Source: Thermoguttaceae bacterium (GTDB lineage Bacteria > Planctomycetota > Planctomycetia > Pirellulales > Thermoguttaceae). Taken from it: 62,982 nucleotides of DNA. The stretch spans positions 1 to 62,982 of the forward strand of contig JAFSMW010000158.1 of assembly GCA_017447745.1 (NCBI GenBank), given 5' to 3'. Below the pieces are notes generated by a model. It had not been told where the DNA came from. It saw nothing but the letters and a program-made list of their open reading frames with translations, and did no database searches. Each line of letters begins with the position of its first letter. The first letter of the stretch is position 1. The position numbers and the translations under genes are program-made. This document shows, one piece after another, positions 1 to 10,252 of the stretch.

Positions 1-2
1 AT

Positions 3-1526
3 CCTGTTCCCGCCGTTTTGTACGAAAAGGCGTTGAAACACGATGCGGCAGCTGTTTCTTCCGCAGGAGCTTTGATTACCAGTTCTGCGGCCAAAACAGG
101 TCGCAGTCCCAAAGACAAACGCATCGTTGAAACGCCAGACTGTGTCAACGACGTTTGGTGGGGCGACGTCAATATTAAACTGTCCGAAGCGTCCTTCAAC
201 GCAAACCGTCAGCGTGCGATTGACTACCTCAACAGCCGCGACGAGCTTTTCGTTATCGACGGCTTTGCCGGCTGGGACGTCGAACGCCGGATTAAGGTTC
301 GAGTCATTTGCGCTCGATCTTATCACGCGCTGTTCATGCACAACATGCTTGTCCGCCCGACGGTAAAAGAGCTGGAAAACTTCGGTCAGCCGGACTACGT
401 CATCCTCAACGCCGGCGAGTTTCCCGCTGACCCTGCGACTGAAGGCTTGACGTCTTCAACTAGCGTCAACCTCAACCTGCAGAAACGCGAACTGGTTATT
501 CTCGGAACGCAGTACGCAGGCGAAATGAAAAAGGGCGTGTTCACGATTATGAACTACCTCATGCCTAAAGCAGGAATCCTGTCGATGCACTGTTCCGCCA
601 ACGAAGGCGTCAACGGCGACGTTTCGCTGTTCTTCGGACTGTCTGGAACGGGCAAGACGACCTTGTCCACAGAAGCCAACCGACATCTTATCGGCGACGA
701 CGAGCATTGCTGGACTGACCTCGGCGTTTTCAATATTGAGGGCGGCTGCTACGCGAAGTGCATTGACCTGTCCAAGGAAAGCGAGCCGGAAATTTACAAT
801 GCGATTCGTTTCGGAACGGTTCTGGAAAACGTCGTTTACGATGAAACCACCCGAGAGGTTGACTATTCCGACGGCTCCATCACCGAAAACACCCGGGCGT
901 CGTACCCGATGAATTTCATCGATAACGTCAAGATCCCGTGCATTGGGAATCATCCCCGCAACATCATCTTTTTGGTTTGCGACGCCTTTGGCGTTCTGCC
1001 GCCGGTTAGCAAGCTGTCTCCAGAACAGGCGATGTACTACTACATGAGCGGGTACACCGCCAAAGTCGCTGGAACGGAAACCGGCGTAACCGAGCCGCAG
1101 CCAACGTTCTCCGCCTGTTTTGGCGCGCCGTTTTTGGTTTGGCATCCGTCTCGCTACGCTGAACTGCTGGCGGAAAAGATGGAGCGTCACGGAGCCAATG
1201 CGTGGCTGGTTAATACCGGCTGGACGGGCGGACCGTACGGAATCGGCAAGCGCATGTCGATTAAGTACACCCGCGCTATTATCGACGCCATTCACTCTGG
1301 CGAGCTGGTCGATACGCCGACGGTTGTCGAGCCGATTTTCGGACTCAACATCCCGATGGAAATTGCCGGCATTCCAGACGAAACCCTCGTTCCGGAAAAG
1401 TCGTGGCCGAACAAAATTGCCTACGAACAGCAAGCTCGCAAATTGGCGCGCATGTTCCAGGAAAACTTCGCCAAGTACGCCGACGTCGCCGACGATAAAA
1501 TCGCCGCCGCCGGACCGAAAGGCTAA
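3..1526 (+). CDS. pckA: Phosphoenolpyruvate carboxykinase (ATP), 5' end cut off by window
   Basis: Converts oxaloacetate plus ATP to phosphoenolpyruvate, CO2 and ADP, the first committed step of gluconeogenesis, in the cytosol. The frame is open from the window edge, so the true start lies upstream; about 507 codons are visible against roughly 530-540 in the family, so some 25-30 residues are missing. The substrate-side motif TGRSPKDK lies near the visible N terminus, the kinase-1a P-loop GLSGTGKT is at nt 636-659, and the kinase-2 type motif IGDDEH follows. The arginine-containing stretch NTRASYPM and the C-terminal [14 protein letters not shown] segment are also as expected. A strong terminator follows the stop, so it is probably the last or only gene of its transcript. 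Identification is secure. Confidence 0.97.
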   Translation, partial: PVPAVLYEKALKHDAAAVSSAGALITSSAAKTGRSPKDKRIVETPDCVNDVWWGDVNIKLSEASFNANRQRAIDYLNSRDELFVIDGFAGWDVERRIKVRVICARSYHALFMHNMLVRPTVKELENFGQPDYVILNAGEFPADPATEGLTSSTSVNLNLQKRELVILGTQYAGEMKKGVFTIMNYLMPKAGILSMHCSANEGVNGDVSLFFGLSGTGKTTLSTEANRHLIGDDEHCWTDLGVFNIEGGCYAKCIDLSKESEPEIYNAIRFGTVLENVVYDETTREVDYSDGSITENTRASYPMNFIDNVKIPCIGNHPRNIIFLVCDAFGVLPPVSKLSPEQAMYYYMSGYTAKVAGTETGVTEPQPTFSACFGAPFLVWHPSRYAELLAEKMERHGANAWLVNTGWTGGPYGIGKRMSIKYTRAIIDAIHSGELVDTPTVVEPIFGLNIPMEIAGIPDETLVPEKSWPNKIAYEQQARKLARMFQENFAKYADVADDKIAAAGPKG

Positions 1527-1552
1527 TCTTCTTTCATAGAATAGATTTTAAT

Positions 1553-1586
1553 AGAGCGGCGACCGCAATCGCCGCTCTTGTTTTTT
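1553..1586 (+). terminator. Intrinsic terminator of pckA
   Basis: Perfect 10-bp stem AGAGCGGCGA / TCGCCGCTCT with a 6-nt loop, followed by a T-rich tail with six consecutive T, starting 27 nt after the pckA stop. Confidence 0.92.
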
Positions 1587-1670
1587 AGATAGAAACGCAT
1601 TACTTGTCAAAATCAGCGCCGGGTGCGATAAATATAGGGATGCGAATATAGATAAAATGAACGTCTAAAT

Positions 1671-1916
1671 CGTAGCCCACACCTTTAGGTGTGGGGGGCA
1701 GATACAACGCTAAATAATATTATAACGTACGAATTTCCTTCCCTTCTCCGCCCGCTCCATTCGGAGCGGGCGGGGAAGGGAGGGAAAGGGAAGCGTTTGG
1801 GGGAGGATCGCATTGTTTAGTCCCCCAGATAAATCTGGGCGCTACGATTTTTGAATTGTTTTTATTTCCCACGTCTAAAGACGTGGGGATAGGAACATAT
1901 AAATCCAGGCGCTACA
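1671..1916. repeat. Cluster of three short hairpins with AAA-containing loops
   Basis: The 487-nt gap between pckA and the ankyrin gene holds no credible ORF. It holds three perfect hairpins: CCCACACCT/AGGTGTGGG (1676-1695), CCCAGA/TCTGGG (1824-1839) and CCCACGTCT/AGACGTGGG (1868-1887). Arm sequences differ but loops read TAAA or TTTA, and GTAGC or GCTAC flanks recur (1672, 1840, 1911). A fourth relative is at 53894-53909. This looks like a dispersed palindrome family. The G-rich stretch around 1750-1800 is not otherwise explained. Confidence 0.7.
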
Positions 1917-2013
1917 AAAAGGTTTCAAGACTCTTTCCTTTTTTCATGCCCCCCATTTTGAACGCACCCCTTCGTCGTTCGTTTTGTTAGACGTCTTGCT
2001 GGAGTCGTCCGTC

Positions 2014-3195
2014 TTATTCTGATTGAACAACTCTATGAATATAAGGTTTTCGCTCTTTTTGAGCGATGCTTAAAGGCGTTTCGTTTTTCTTGTTTTTGAT
2101 ATTGACGTCAGCGCCGGATTTGAGCAGGGCTTCAATCATTGGCTCACTGCCGTAGCGGGCGGCAATGTGCAACGCCGTGTCGCCGTTAGCGTTATGTTCG
2201 TTTATCGACAGCCCGACGGAAATGCAGCGATTTACGATTGTTTCCGGCGCGGCGATGTATGTTGTATAAGTTTTGGTTTCAATGAAACGACGCGTACAAT
2301 AGGTCAAGGCGTTTTCCCCATAGACGTCGACTATATGCGGATCTATGTTATATTTTATGGCTGAATCAAAAAAGTCATTCTCGGGATTCAGAATAATATG
2401 AAATAGAGCGGGAACGCCTTCCGAGTCGCGAGAGTTGATTTCAAGTCCATTTTCCAAGAGCAGAGCGAATTTTTCAAAGTCTTCCTTTTGAGCATAAACG
2501 CAATTTGTGGCATGTCTTACCAGATCAGCGCCGTATTTCCCTTTTAGCGTCCATTTTAATTCCGGCATTTCAAGAAAGAAGTTCAATAAATCAAGACCTT
2601 TATGTGTTACCGCATACGTCAGAACAGTATCGTAATTGTTAGGATTATGGTAATTGATATCGGCGCCAAGACGAATATATTCTTTAACCGTTTCAAGAGT
2701 TGAATTTCCGGTTCGTATAATATGGAGAAAGGGAGTGTCTCCTCGCTTGTCAACAGCATTAATATCAGCGCCTTTTGCTATGAGATTTAACGCCAGTTCT
2801 GGATCGCTGACAAAGTGAAGAATCGTAATGTCAAATAGAGGATGCCGAGTGTTGATTGGAATTCCCATGTCGAGATAATAATTTATTGCTTCTTCGTTAT
2901 TGACCCATGCCGCGAGAAAAAACGGGTACGGGTCTTCCAGACAATATTTCATATAATCCTTAGTTGGCGGATTAAGTAGTTTAAGGTCTTTAATCTGCTT
3001 ATTCTCGATAACGCTTATGATTGGCGGTTGAAGGTAATTTGGAATGCCTAGTCCAAGGTTTTGAAGAGACGTTTGAACCCTGTATAATTTATCCAATATT
3101 ACATATTTGTTTGCTAACAGGAGTAACGCAAAAAGAACGACTATGGCGACAGACAAGAGGATAGTAACGATAAGCAGTCGGTATTTACTGAGCAT
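2014..3195 (-). CDS. Membrane-anchored ankyrin-repeat protein
   Basis: A 393-aa protein with an N-terminal hydrophobic segment (about residues 7-30) after a short basic start, so it is probably a signal anchor with the repeats outside the cytoplasm. From about residue 100 it carries ankyrin repeats; the clearest are LIAKGADINAVDKRGDTPFL, YIRLGADINYHN and the final NGDTALHIAARYGSEPMIEA with LLKSGADVN. Ankyrin repeats bind proteins; no partner can be named. The ATG at 3195 is preceded by GGAAC. It stands alone, convergent to pckA and divergent from the PQQ gene, and its base composition is more AT-rich than pckA. A cytoplasmic orientation is possible if the anchor flips. Confidence 0.8.
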   Translation of the reverse strand: MLSKYRLLIVTILLSVAIVVLFALLLLANKYVILDKLYRVQTSLQNLGLGIPNYLQPPIISVIENKQIKDLKLLNPPTKDYMKYCLEDPYPFFLAAWVNNEEAINYYLDMGIPINTRHPLFDITILHFVSDPELALNLIAKGADINAVDKRGDTPFLHIIRTGNSTLETVKEYIRLGADINYHNPNNYDTVLTYAVTHKGLDLLNFFLEMPELKWTLKGKYGADLVRHATNCVYAQKEDFEKFALLLENGLEINSRDSEGVPALFHIILNPENDFFDSAIKYNIDPHIVDVYGENALTYCTRRFIETKTYTTYIAAPETIVNRCISVGLSINEHNANGDTALHIAARYGSEPMIEALLKSGADVNIKNKKNETPLSIAQKERKPYIHRVVQSE

Positions 3196-3353
3196 GTTTT
3201 TGTTCCTTGATTAAATTAACGTTATATTGGATTATTTTACTCAAAATTCAAAGAGTTTGCAACCCCCGACCGGGCGGTTTGAAAAATCGGACGTACTCAA
3301 ATATTTCTTGCGAAGATAGACAAGATGAGAAGCAGAACAGCTCTACGGTCTAT

Positions 3354-3370
3354 GCGGGCGACACGCCCGC
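3354..3370. repeat. GC hairpin in intergenic region
   Basis: Perfect inverted repeat GCGGGCG / CGCCCGC with a 3-nt loop in the 371-nt gap between divergent genes. The surroundings (3260-3420) look like degraded repeat sequence; I see no gene there. Confidence 0.6.
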
Positions 3371-3445
3371 GAACCGGACTCAACCATGTGCAATTGCAGG
3401 AAAAATTGCGTGCGTCCTTTTTTTCTTGTAATTTCCGGCGCCGGC

Positions 3446-3474
3446 TTGACAATGATTTCTATTTGTATTAAAAT
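3446..3474 (+). promoter_or_regulatory. Sigma70-type promoter of the PQQ-propeller gene
   Basis: TTGACA at 3446-3451 and TAAAAT at 3469-3474, spacing 17. The start codon is 93 nt downstream of the -10 box. Confidence 0.7.
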
Positions 3475-3566
3475 AATATATAAAGGGATATTTCATTTTA
3501 TTGAGTTATTGTCCGTAAGGCAATAACATCGATCCCGGATTTACCTAAAATCATTGTTTCGAAACC

Positions 3567-6500
3567 ATGAAAAATATTACCCGAATTGTTTTTTTGTTTG
3601 TTCTGCTCAACGCGGCTGTTTACGCAACGGCTCAGGCGCAGATAATTATCAATAACGGCGGCAGAATTCAGATTGTTAACAATAACGCCCAAATCCAGAA
3701 TGGCGGCGGTCCTGATAACAACCTGATTCAAGCTCCTCGAGAGACGATCCAGCGTCTGAAAACGGCGCAGGCTCTTTTGGAGAGCAAACGCTATTCAGAG
3801 GCTGTTCGGATTCTTTGGGATATTCTTAAAAATGAAGAGGATGCGTTTATTCGAATTAACGTTGACAAATCCGTTGTAGAAGAAGCGCCTGAGAAACCAG
3901 AGGATCAAGATGAGGATTCTGACGACAATGCTCCGCCGACGGAAAAAAAGCCTGAACCTGCTGGTCCGACTACTCTGATTTCCCTCAAGGCGTACATTCA
4001 AAACATTTTGGCTCAAGCGCCAGAGGAAGCTCGTCAGGCGTCAGAACTGATTGTTGGAACGGAAGCTCAAAACGCGCTTGATGCGGCGCTTGAATCGGGC
4101 AGTCTGGATCGTCTTCTGTCGGTCAGCCGCGATTATTTCCATACGGAAGCGGGGTATAAAGCGTCCTTTTTAGCGGGGCTAATCCTGCTCAACGAAGGTC
4201 AGGCGACCTCGGCGGCATCGCTTTTCGATTCCCTTGCCAGCGCACCGGGCGTTCGCCAGAGATTTGAACCGGCGTTTTCCGTTTTATGGCTCAACAGTTT
4301 GATTCTTTCTGGTCAGGATGTGCAGCGTCGAGAACTGGTAACTCAGCTTCGTCAGCGTTTGGCGCGAGTGGACTGGACAGTTAAAGATAAACAATTTACG
4401 GGATTTGACAACCTCGAACAGCTGGAAAAGTATCTTGAAGTATTTGCTCAAAAGAGCAATAAATCAAATTGTCAGTATTCGTCAGCAGAACCGTTTACGT
4501 TGCCTCGCTGGTCGGCGTCAACGGCTGTGAATCCGGTTTTGGAGAGGTTGATTCAAACGTTTATTAACAATGAATCAAAATCATCGACGTCAAATTCAAG
4601 TTCATATAACACCTGGATGAGTTCTTTTCAGCCAGAGGTGCAAGGATCTCGCGTTTTCTACAGAACGCTTTTGGGCTTAACAGCTGTTGATCTTCAAACA
4701 GGAAAACGTCTTTGGGATTCCTCATCTGATTTTTCGTCTCTCATTCAGAAACAGTGGGATGTCAACAGCGAGAATGAAAGAAAGATCATTTCCCAGTTTC
4801 TTTATTACGCGATTGTATTTAGATCAAAATACGATTTCACATACGGCGCTGTTCGCTCGGACGAAAAACACGTCTACGCAATTGAAGACATCTGGAAAGA
4901 CCGCATTCAGCAGGGCGTTCTGACGCCGCGCTCTTCGACAGGCATAATAGTGTCACGTTCCAATTCCGGCTCCTTCACGAACAATCGTTTGGCGGCTTAC
5001 GACGTTATTACCGGAAAACTGAAATGGCACGTTGGTTCAGCGACAATCAGTTATGGTTCCAGCGCTGATAAAACTCTGGACTCCACCACGTTTTTGGGCG
5101 CACCTTTAGTTTTTGAAGGCAAACTGTTTATTATCGGCGAAACGTCTGATTCTTCAGTTGTTTTTTACGAACTGGACAGCGCAAGCGGGAAAGTTCTTTG
5201 GTCTCAGACGCTGGGCGAATCTCAAAATTCGTTGTTGGATCGTACGTATAATTTGACGCCGATATATCAAAACGGCATTCTTGTCTGTCCGATTTCCGGT
5301 TCTTCTCTGGTTTGCATTGATTTGCGTCAACGTCGTTTGCTGTGGGGATTTAACGCGCCGAGCGCGCCGAGACGTTATTCCGGGTTTGCTCTTTCCTCTT
5401 GGGATTTCAGATATGAACTAAGTTCCATGAACAGCTATTATAACAGCAGTTCTGTTCAAAAGGGGTATCAACTTTCCATATTAAACAATATGGCGTTTTA
5501 TACTCCGGTTCGTTCGACGGAAACGTATGTAATCAATCTTGCTGACGGGAGCATTGACAAAAGGTTTTCAAAGTTGAATTCTCAGAAATGCTATATCCCA
5601 TTAAGTGTTGATCAAAAAGAAGTTGTCTTTTTGAGGCTGACGGATATCGGCATTTGCGATATTGAAAAATACAGTCAAATCAAAGAGGAATACGATAAAG
5701 TTGTGGAGCGGCGTGATGATATTTTGAAGCAATTCTCCAAAACGCCTTCTGAAGAGCGTCAAAAGCTCCAGGACGAGTTGTCGAAACTGTCAAGTCAAGC
5801 GAGCAGGCTTGAAGAACAGTGCAATGCTGCAATTACAACCATTCCATTTCCAGATTCCGCTCGACTTGTCGGACGCGCGTTTGAATTTGAAGGGACGTTG
5901 TTTGTACCTCTGTCGAATAATACATTGGCGGAATTTGATGTTAAAAAACGCGAGTTTGTCAAATCGCTTAAAATTTCGGAAACGATGTCTTTTGGATCAG
6001 TCAGTCTGTTTTCCGATAAAGTCTTTTCACAGAATTATGATCGTTTGGACTGCTTTGACGTTAAACAGTTTGTCGACAGCCAGTTCCAAAATAAAGACAA
6101 CGATTCCGTCCGGGCGCTTTTAGCGTCTGGGTATATGGCGTGGGATAAGGATGATATCGAAACGGCTGCAAAGAAATTCAGACAGGCGGCGGATAAATCG
6201 CCCTACAGCTGTTTGCCGCTTTTGAAATCGCTGGCGATTTACGCTTTCAAGAAAGATTATAATCAGTATAAATATTTGTTGGATACGTTCCAGCCGGCTT
6301 TTGACAACGAACAAGGACGAATTGTTTTAGCTCAATTTAAAATCGAGTCCTGTTTGTTGCAAAATAATATTCAGGAAAGTTTGACAACGCTGGAATCTGT
6401 CATGGACGACGCCGTCAAGTCTGATTTGCAATCGTGTCCTGTTGATCTGCTCAACGACAACATGTCTATTGAACGCAACGTCTGGATTGGTTCCGTTTTG

Positions 6501-8705
6501 GAAAAGATTTACAAGGCCGCTTCCGAGGAACAAAAACGTTCTGTTGAACAATGGGCGTCAGATCGTCTGGACGTTTCAAAAGAAGTTCGCCGATCGGAAT
6601 GGCTTGAACGTCAGCTGGATTTTTTCCGGGGGTTGCCGATCGCCGCTCAGTTGCGAAAAGAATTGTATCAACAATATGTCAGTTCCAATTCTTTGGCGAA
6701 AGCGGAACTGGTATTGCGTCAGCAAAGACAGGAACCCGGCGCTTCCGATGAACTGATTGCCGCCGCGTGGGCGGAACAGGCTCTTCTGATACAAAAATGC
6801 TCTCCGGAAGACTCCGCTAAAATTTTCAAACTGATAAATCGTCTGTATCCGGAGATCCCGTGTTGTCAAGACAAGACCGCAGACGCCTACGTTAAATCGC
6901 TGGGCGATTCCTCTCCTGTTTATAAAGCGTATTCGTACAATCCTCAATGGCCGAATAATGAGATTCGTGTTGCCATCAACAAGGTTGATCGTCAAACGAT
7001 ACAGTCAGGGTCGGATATTAAAAAGCATTTTATCAATGAGAATGTTTTTCTTGACGGTTCGATGGTTCGCAGAAACGTTAATCAACAGCAGAGCATGATT
7101 CTGTGTGATAAATACGGGAAAAATATAAAGCTGCTGTCACCGGATCGAACCTCTCAGCCAGGCAGAATCTATTTCCAGAAAGTTGAAATGTATTCAGCAG
7201 AACATTTGTTTTTGCTTTCTGAAAAAAGCGGTCAAATGGCGGCAATCAACTTCTTGCTTAATCCTCAGCTGTTGTGGTCAAAAGATTACGAACAGGAAAA
7301 ACTGGGAGATGAAGACAAAGATCCGTACATCCTTATTCAAAAAGCAAACCTGCCGGATCTAAGAAGAATTGACGCCAGCAGATTCTGCGGCGTTTATGGA
7401 AGCATTGTTTTGACGCAAATGGAAGACGGCTCTTTTGTCGGGTTGGACGTTTCCAATGGAAGAATCCGATGGCAGCGAAAACTCAAGAATAACGAGTATA
7501 TCGTTTTTATTGACGACGAGTATATTTATACAACAAAAAACCATATGCTTGACAAAGAGGGAAATGTTTTCGGCTCTTTACCGGAAGTTGATGGAGATCG
7601 GTATTCCATTTTTACGGGAATGCGCGATCGGGAAACTCCCATTAGAATCCCGAATTCCAGAACGCTTGTAACGTCGGATGGCGTAATCAGTTTAGATTCC
7701 ATTTACGACTCTTCAACTCAAAAGCAAAATTGTACGCTAAGGCTATGTTCCGTAAAAGATCAAAAACTTCTCTGGGAACAGACGTCCAATTTCAATATGC
7801 CCCCGGTTTATTTGAAAGAACTCAATATTGTGTATCGTTCAAACGTCAGCAATGGTCAAGTGCAGGTTATTGACGCTCGAACGGGGCAAATCATTATTGA
7901 CGATACTTTTGAAGTTATGACTCAGGAGGAACGGGATAAAATCGTAAAACGCGTTGCTGAACAGAAAAAACAAATTGAGGAAGAAAAGAAAAAAAACGAG
8001 GAAGAAGAAAAGAACGATCCCAAAAAACGGGAGGAGCGAATTCGTCGGCAAAGTCGGGAAGGACGACCTGAAGACATTCTTCCGGAGAATTATTCCGAAA
8101 ATGCTGCAAAGAATTTCTTTGACGCAGTTGAGATTGTAACGGATGGCAATGAAAACGGCGATTTTTACCTCATTGTCTATTCTGGTTTTGGATATACGAG
8201 AAAGCAGAGAAATTCCATCAAACAGTTTTCTCCAATGAGAGCGCTTCTTTTGCCCAAGGGAAAGATATACAAGTTTAGCAGAGACGGAAAAGCTTTATGG
8301 AAAGAACCGCTGTTGGTCAACAATCAGTATTTTTACCACGATTTGCCGTCCAGTTCGCCGATTTTTGTTCTGGGAGGCAACCAGCAGCATTGGGAAAACA
8401 ATTCGCCTCGTTGGGATTATGAATTTCACTTTCTTGATAAAAATACAGGACGAATTTGGAAATATTGTGGGAAAAATTCCATTGGATGTTTTCAGCTTGT
8501 GTGCGACCCCGAAAAGCAGAAAATTAACATTGCAATCAGTACCAAAGAATCGCTGGTTTTGACGTATTCCGATACTCCGATTTCGCAAGACGCTCCGATG
8601 GAAATTCAGCTTTTTACAGAAGAAGAAAAAGCTCAGCAGAAAAAAGAAAGTGAAGTTCTTGAAAAAGAAATGGAAGCCGCCGGCAAAGACGACCCATTTG
8701 AATAA
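3567..8705 (+). CDS. Giant exported PQQ-like beta-propeller and TPR-like protein
   Basis: A 1712-aa protein with a Sec signal peptide (residues 1-25, ending ATAQAQ). A helical TPR-like part follows, with an acidic proline-rich linker near 112-138. A first PQQ-type propeller begins around residue 360, with repeats such as LTAVDLQTGKRLWD, LAAYDVITGKLKWHVG and ELDSASGKVLW. A coiled coil lies at about 700-750 and a TPR-like helical region at about 855-1080. A second propeller spans about 1180-1450 (VGLDVSNGRIRWQRKL), then a very charged Lys/Glu coil at about 1450-1500 and a C-terminal domain. This architecture is typical of planctomycetal envelope proteins; related propellers act as protein scaffolds (BamB-like) or bind quinone cofactors. 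No catalytic function can be assigned. The GH16 gene follows 27 nt after its stop, so the two are probably co-transcribed. Confidence 0.82.
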   Translation: MKNITRIVFLFVLLNAAVYATAQAQIIINNGGRIQIVNNNAQIQNGGGPDNNLIQAPRETIQRLKTAQALLESKRYSEAVRILWDILKNEEDAFIRINVDKSVVEEAPEKPEDQDEDSDDNAPPTEKKPEPAGPTTLISLKAYIQNILAQAPEEARQASELIVGTEAQNALDAALESGSLDRLLSVSRDYFHTEAGYKASFLAGLILLNEGQATSAASLFDSLASAPGVRQRFEPAFSVLWLNSLILSGQDVQRRELVTQLRQRLARVDWTVKDKQFTGFDNLEQLEKYLEVFAQKSNKSNCQYSSAEPFTLPRWSASTAVNPVLERLIQTFINNESKSSTSNSSSYNTWMSSFQPEVQGSRVFYRTLLGLTAVDLQTGKRLWDSSSDFSSLIQKQWDVNSENERKIISQFLYYAIVFRSKYDFTYGAVRSDEKHVYAIEDIWKDRIQQGVLTPRSSTGIIVSRSNSGSFTNNRLAAYDVITGKLKWHVGSATISYGSSADKTLDSTTFLGAPLVFEGKLFIIGETSDSSVVFYELDSASGKVLWSQTLGESQNSLLDRTYNLTPIYQNGILVCPISGSSLVCIDLRQRRLLWGFNAPSAPRRYSGFALSSWDFRYELSSMNSYYNSSSVQKGYQLSILNNMAFYTPVRSTETYVINLADGSIDKRFSKLNSQKCYIPLSVDQKEVVFLRLTDIGICDIEKYSQIKEEYDKVVERRDDILKQFSKTPSEERQKLQDELSKLSSQASRLEEQCNAAITTIPFPDSARLVGRAFEFEGTLFVPLSNNTLAEFDVKKREFVKSLKISETMSFGSVSLFSDKVFSQNYDRLDCFDVKQFVDSQFQNKDNDSVRALLASGYMAWDKDDIETAAKKFRQAADKSPYSCLPLLKSLAIYAFKKDYNQYKYLLDTFQPAFDNEQGRIVLAQFKIESCLLQNNIQESLTTLESVMDDAVKSDLQSCPVDLLNDNMSIERNVWIGSVLEKIYKAASEEQKRSVEQWASDRLDVSKEVRRSEWLERQLDFFRGLPIAAQLRKELYQQYVSSNSLAKAELVLRQQRQEPGASDELIAAAWAEQALLIQKCSPEDSAKIFKLINRLYPEIPCCQDKTADAYVKSLGDSSPVYKAYSYNPQWPNNEIRVAINKVDRQTIQSGSDIKKHFINENVFLDGSMVRRNVNQQQSMILCDKYGKNIKLLSPDRTSQPGRIYFQKVEMYSAEHLFLLSEKSGQMAAINFLLNPQLLWSKDYEQEKLGDEDKDPYILIQKANLPDLRRIDASRFCGVYGSIVLTQMEDGSFVGLDVSNGRIRWQRKLKNNEYIVFIDDEYIYTTKNHMLDKEGNVFGSLPEVDGDRYSIFTGMRDRETPIRIPNSRTLVTSDGVISLDSIYDSSTQKQNCTLRLCSVKDQKLLWEQTSNFNMPPVYLKELNIVYRSNVSNGQVQVIDARTGQIIIDDTFEVMTQEERDKIVKRVAEQKKQIEEEKKKNEEEEKNDPKKREERIRRQSREGRPEDILPENYSENAAKNFFDAVEIVTDGNENGDFYLIVYSGFGYTRKQRNSIKQFSPMRALLLPKGKIYKFSRDGKALWKEPLLVNNQYFYHDLPSSSPIFVLGGNQQHWENNSPRWDYEFHFLDKNTGRIWKYCGKNSIGCFQLVCDPEKQKINIAISTKESLVLTYSDTPISQDAPMEIQLFTEEEKAQQKKESEVLEKEMEAAGKDDPFE

Positions 8706-8732
8706 TAAACCCTTTTTATAACAGTAACAATC

Positions 8733-10154
8733 ATGAAACACTCACATTTTATCCGAATGTTCGCGCTTATCATTGGCGCGGCTGCAGTTTTGTTTGTCAG
8801 TTCTGCCAAGGCGGAAACCGTCCCGCAAACGGTAAAGTCCTCTGACGGTCAAATTCTCAAACTGGTTTGGCATGACGAGTTCAACGGAACCGGGTTGCCC
8901 AATCCGGCGGACTGGACGTATGAATACGGGTTCGTCCGTAATGGCGAAAAACAGTTCTATACAAAAAACCGGGAAAAGAACGTCTATCAGAAAGACGGCA
9001 AACTGATTATCGAAGCGTTCAAAGAGGACTTTGAAGAAAACGGCAAAAAGGCGCAGTACACCTCGGGCAGCATCACAACCTATGGACGTCACAGCTGGAC
9101 GTACGGTCGAATTGAAGTCCGCGCCAAACTGCCAAAGGGCGTTGGAACATGGCCTGCCATCTGGATGCTGGGAGAAAACATCCATCAAGTCGGCTGGCCC
9201 GCCTGCGGCGAAATTGACATCATGGAATACGTCGGCTTCAATCCGACTCAGGTTCACGCCACCGTTCATGCCAAAGGGAACAAGGATTGGCACATTCAAA
9301 AAGGGAACAGCATTCGCCTGGAAGGAATTGAAGATCGCATGGCGGTCTACGCAGTCGAATGGACGAAAGACAAAATGGATTTCTTTGTCGACGACCAGAA
9401 GTATTATACCATCGAACTGAACAAGTTCGACTCGTTGGGACGTCCGTTTGACTTGCCGCATTATCTGATTCTCAACCTGGCTATCGGCGGCGGTTGGGGC
9501 GGTCAAAAGGGAATTGACGACTCCATTTTCCCGGTAAAATACGAATTCGACTACGTTCGCGTCTATCAGGCGCAGGACGGAAATACTGCTAAAGTCAAAG
9601 AAAAATCCCTTTTTGACGGGACGCTGAAAAACTGGTCTCAGGTTACGAAATACGATTTCGATTCCGCGCCGGCGCCGAAGGTTGTCAACGGGGCGATTCA
9701 GCTGCCTGCTGGGAACCCCGGGTCTGGAATCAAGTACAACGGACGCGTTCCCAAAATCAACTACGAGCTGAATTATCAGGCGCGTCGCGTTGAAGGCTCC
9801 GACTTTTTCGGCTTGGCGGTAATTCCGTACAAAGACAAATGCTTCGGATTCGTTCTGGGCGGCTGGGGCGGATCGCTGTGCGGATTCTCCTGTCTGGACG
9901 GATTCTCCGCCGATGAAAACAGTTCAACGTTTACCTACGATTTCAAAAACAACGTCTGGTACGACGTCAAATTGAGAATCACGGAAAAAGAATTGGTTGT
10001 ATACATCAACGGCGAGAAACTGTCATCCGTCGACATGGAAGACAGAACTGTCAGCAACCGCATGGAAGTCGAACCGATCGAGCCGTTCGGATTTGCCACC
10101 TGGTACACAACGGGCGAGATCCGCAATATCGTCATTCGCAAGATTGAAAAATAA
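8733..10154 (+). CDS. Secreted glycoside hydrolase family 16 (beta-glucanase) with C-terminal jelly-roll-like domain
   Basis: A 473-aa protein with signal peptide (residues 1-27, ending SSAKA). The GH16 domain covers about residues 42-283. The signature GEIDIMEYVG supplies nucleophile E160, D162 and acid/base E165, and aromatic substrate-binding residues sit in the usual places (WPAIWMLG, HATVHAKG). GH16 enzymes cleave beta-1,3 or mixed beta-1,3/1,4 glucans, or galactans such as agar and carrageenan; the sequence suggests a laminarinase-like enzyme but the exact substrate is inferred only. Residues about 295-473 resemble the DUF1080/LamG-type concanavalin fold and may bind carbohydrate. It probably degrades environmental or dietary glucan outside the cytoplasm. 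Confidence 0.92.
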   Translation: MKHSHFIRMFALIIGAAAVLFVSSAKAETVPQTVKSSDGQILKLVWHDEFNGTGLPNPADWTYEYGFVRNGEKQFYTKNREKNVYQKDGKLIIEAFKEDFEENGKKAQYTSGSITTYGRHSWTYGRIEVRAKLPKGVGTWPAIWMLGENIHQVGWPACGEIDIMEYVGFNPTQVHATVHAKGNKDWHIQKGNSIRLEGIEDRMAVYAVEWTKDKMDFFVDDQKYYTIELNKFDSLGRPFDLPHYLILNLAIGGGWGGQKGIDDSIFPVKYEFDYVRVYQAQDGNTAKVKEKSLFDGTLKNWSQVTKYDFDSAPAPKVVNGAIQLPAGNPGSGIKYNGRVPKINYELNYQARRVEGSDFFGLAVIPYKDKCFGFVLGGWGGSLCGFSCLDGFSADENSSTFTYDFKNNVWYDVKLRITEKELVVYINGEKLSSVDMEDRTVSNRMEVEPIEPFGFATWYTTGEIRNIVIRKIEK

Positions 10155-10192
10155 AGATATCTTGATATATAACTTGATCCAGGTACAAAACG

Positions 10193-10217
10193 AAAGCGGC
10201 GTTAATGCGCCGCTTTT
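10193..10217. terminator. Terminator-like hairpin between convergent genes
   Basis: Stem AAAGCGGCG / CGCCGCTTT with a 6-nt loop, 39 nt after the GH16 stop and upstream of the convergent small gene. The T-tail is short in the plus direction. Confidence 0.65.
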
Positions 10218-10252
10218 AGTATTTCAATCCCAAGTTAAAACGCCATGCGTTT

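Noticed and set aside
456..1433. Long minus-strand ORF (325 aa) inside pckA
   Set aside because: Shadow of a real gene with strong homology on the plus strand; no family features.
1671..1916. CRISPR array
   Set aside because: Palindromes differ from each other and are not evenly spaced; there are no spacers and no cas genes.
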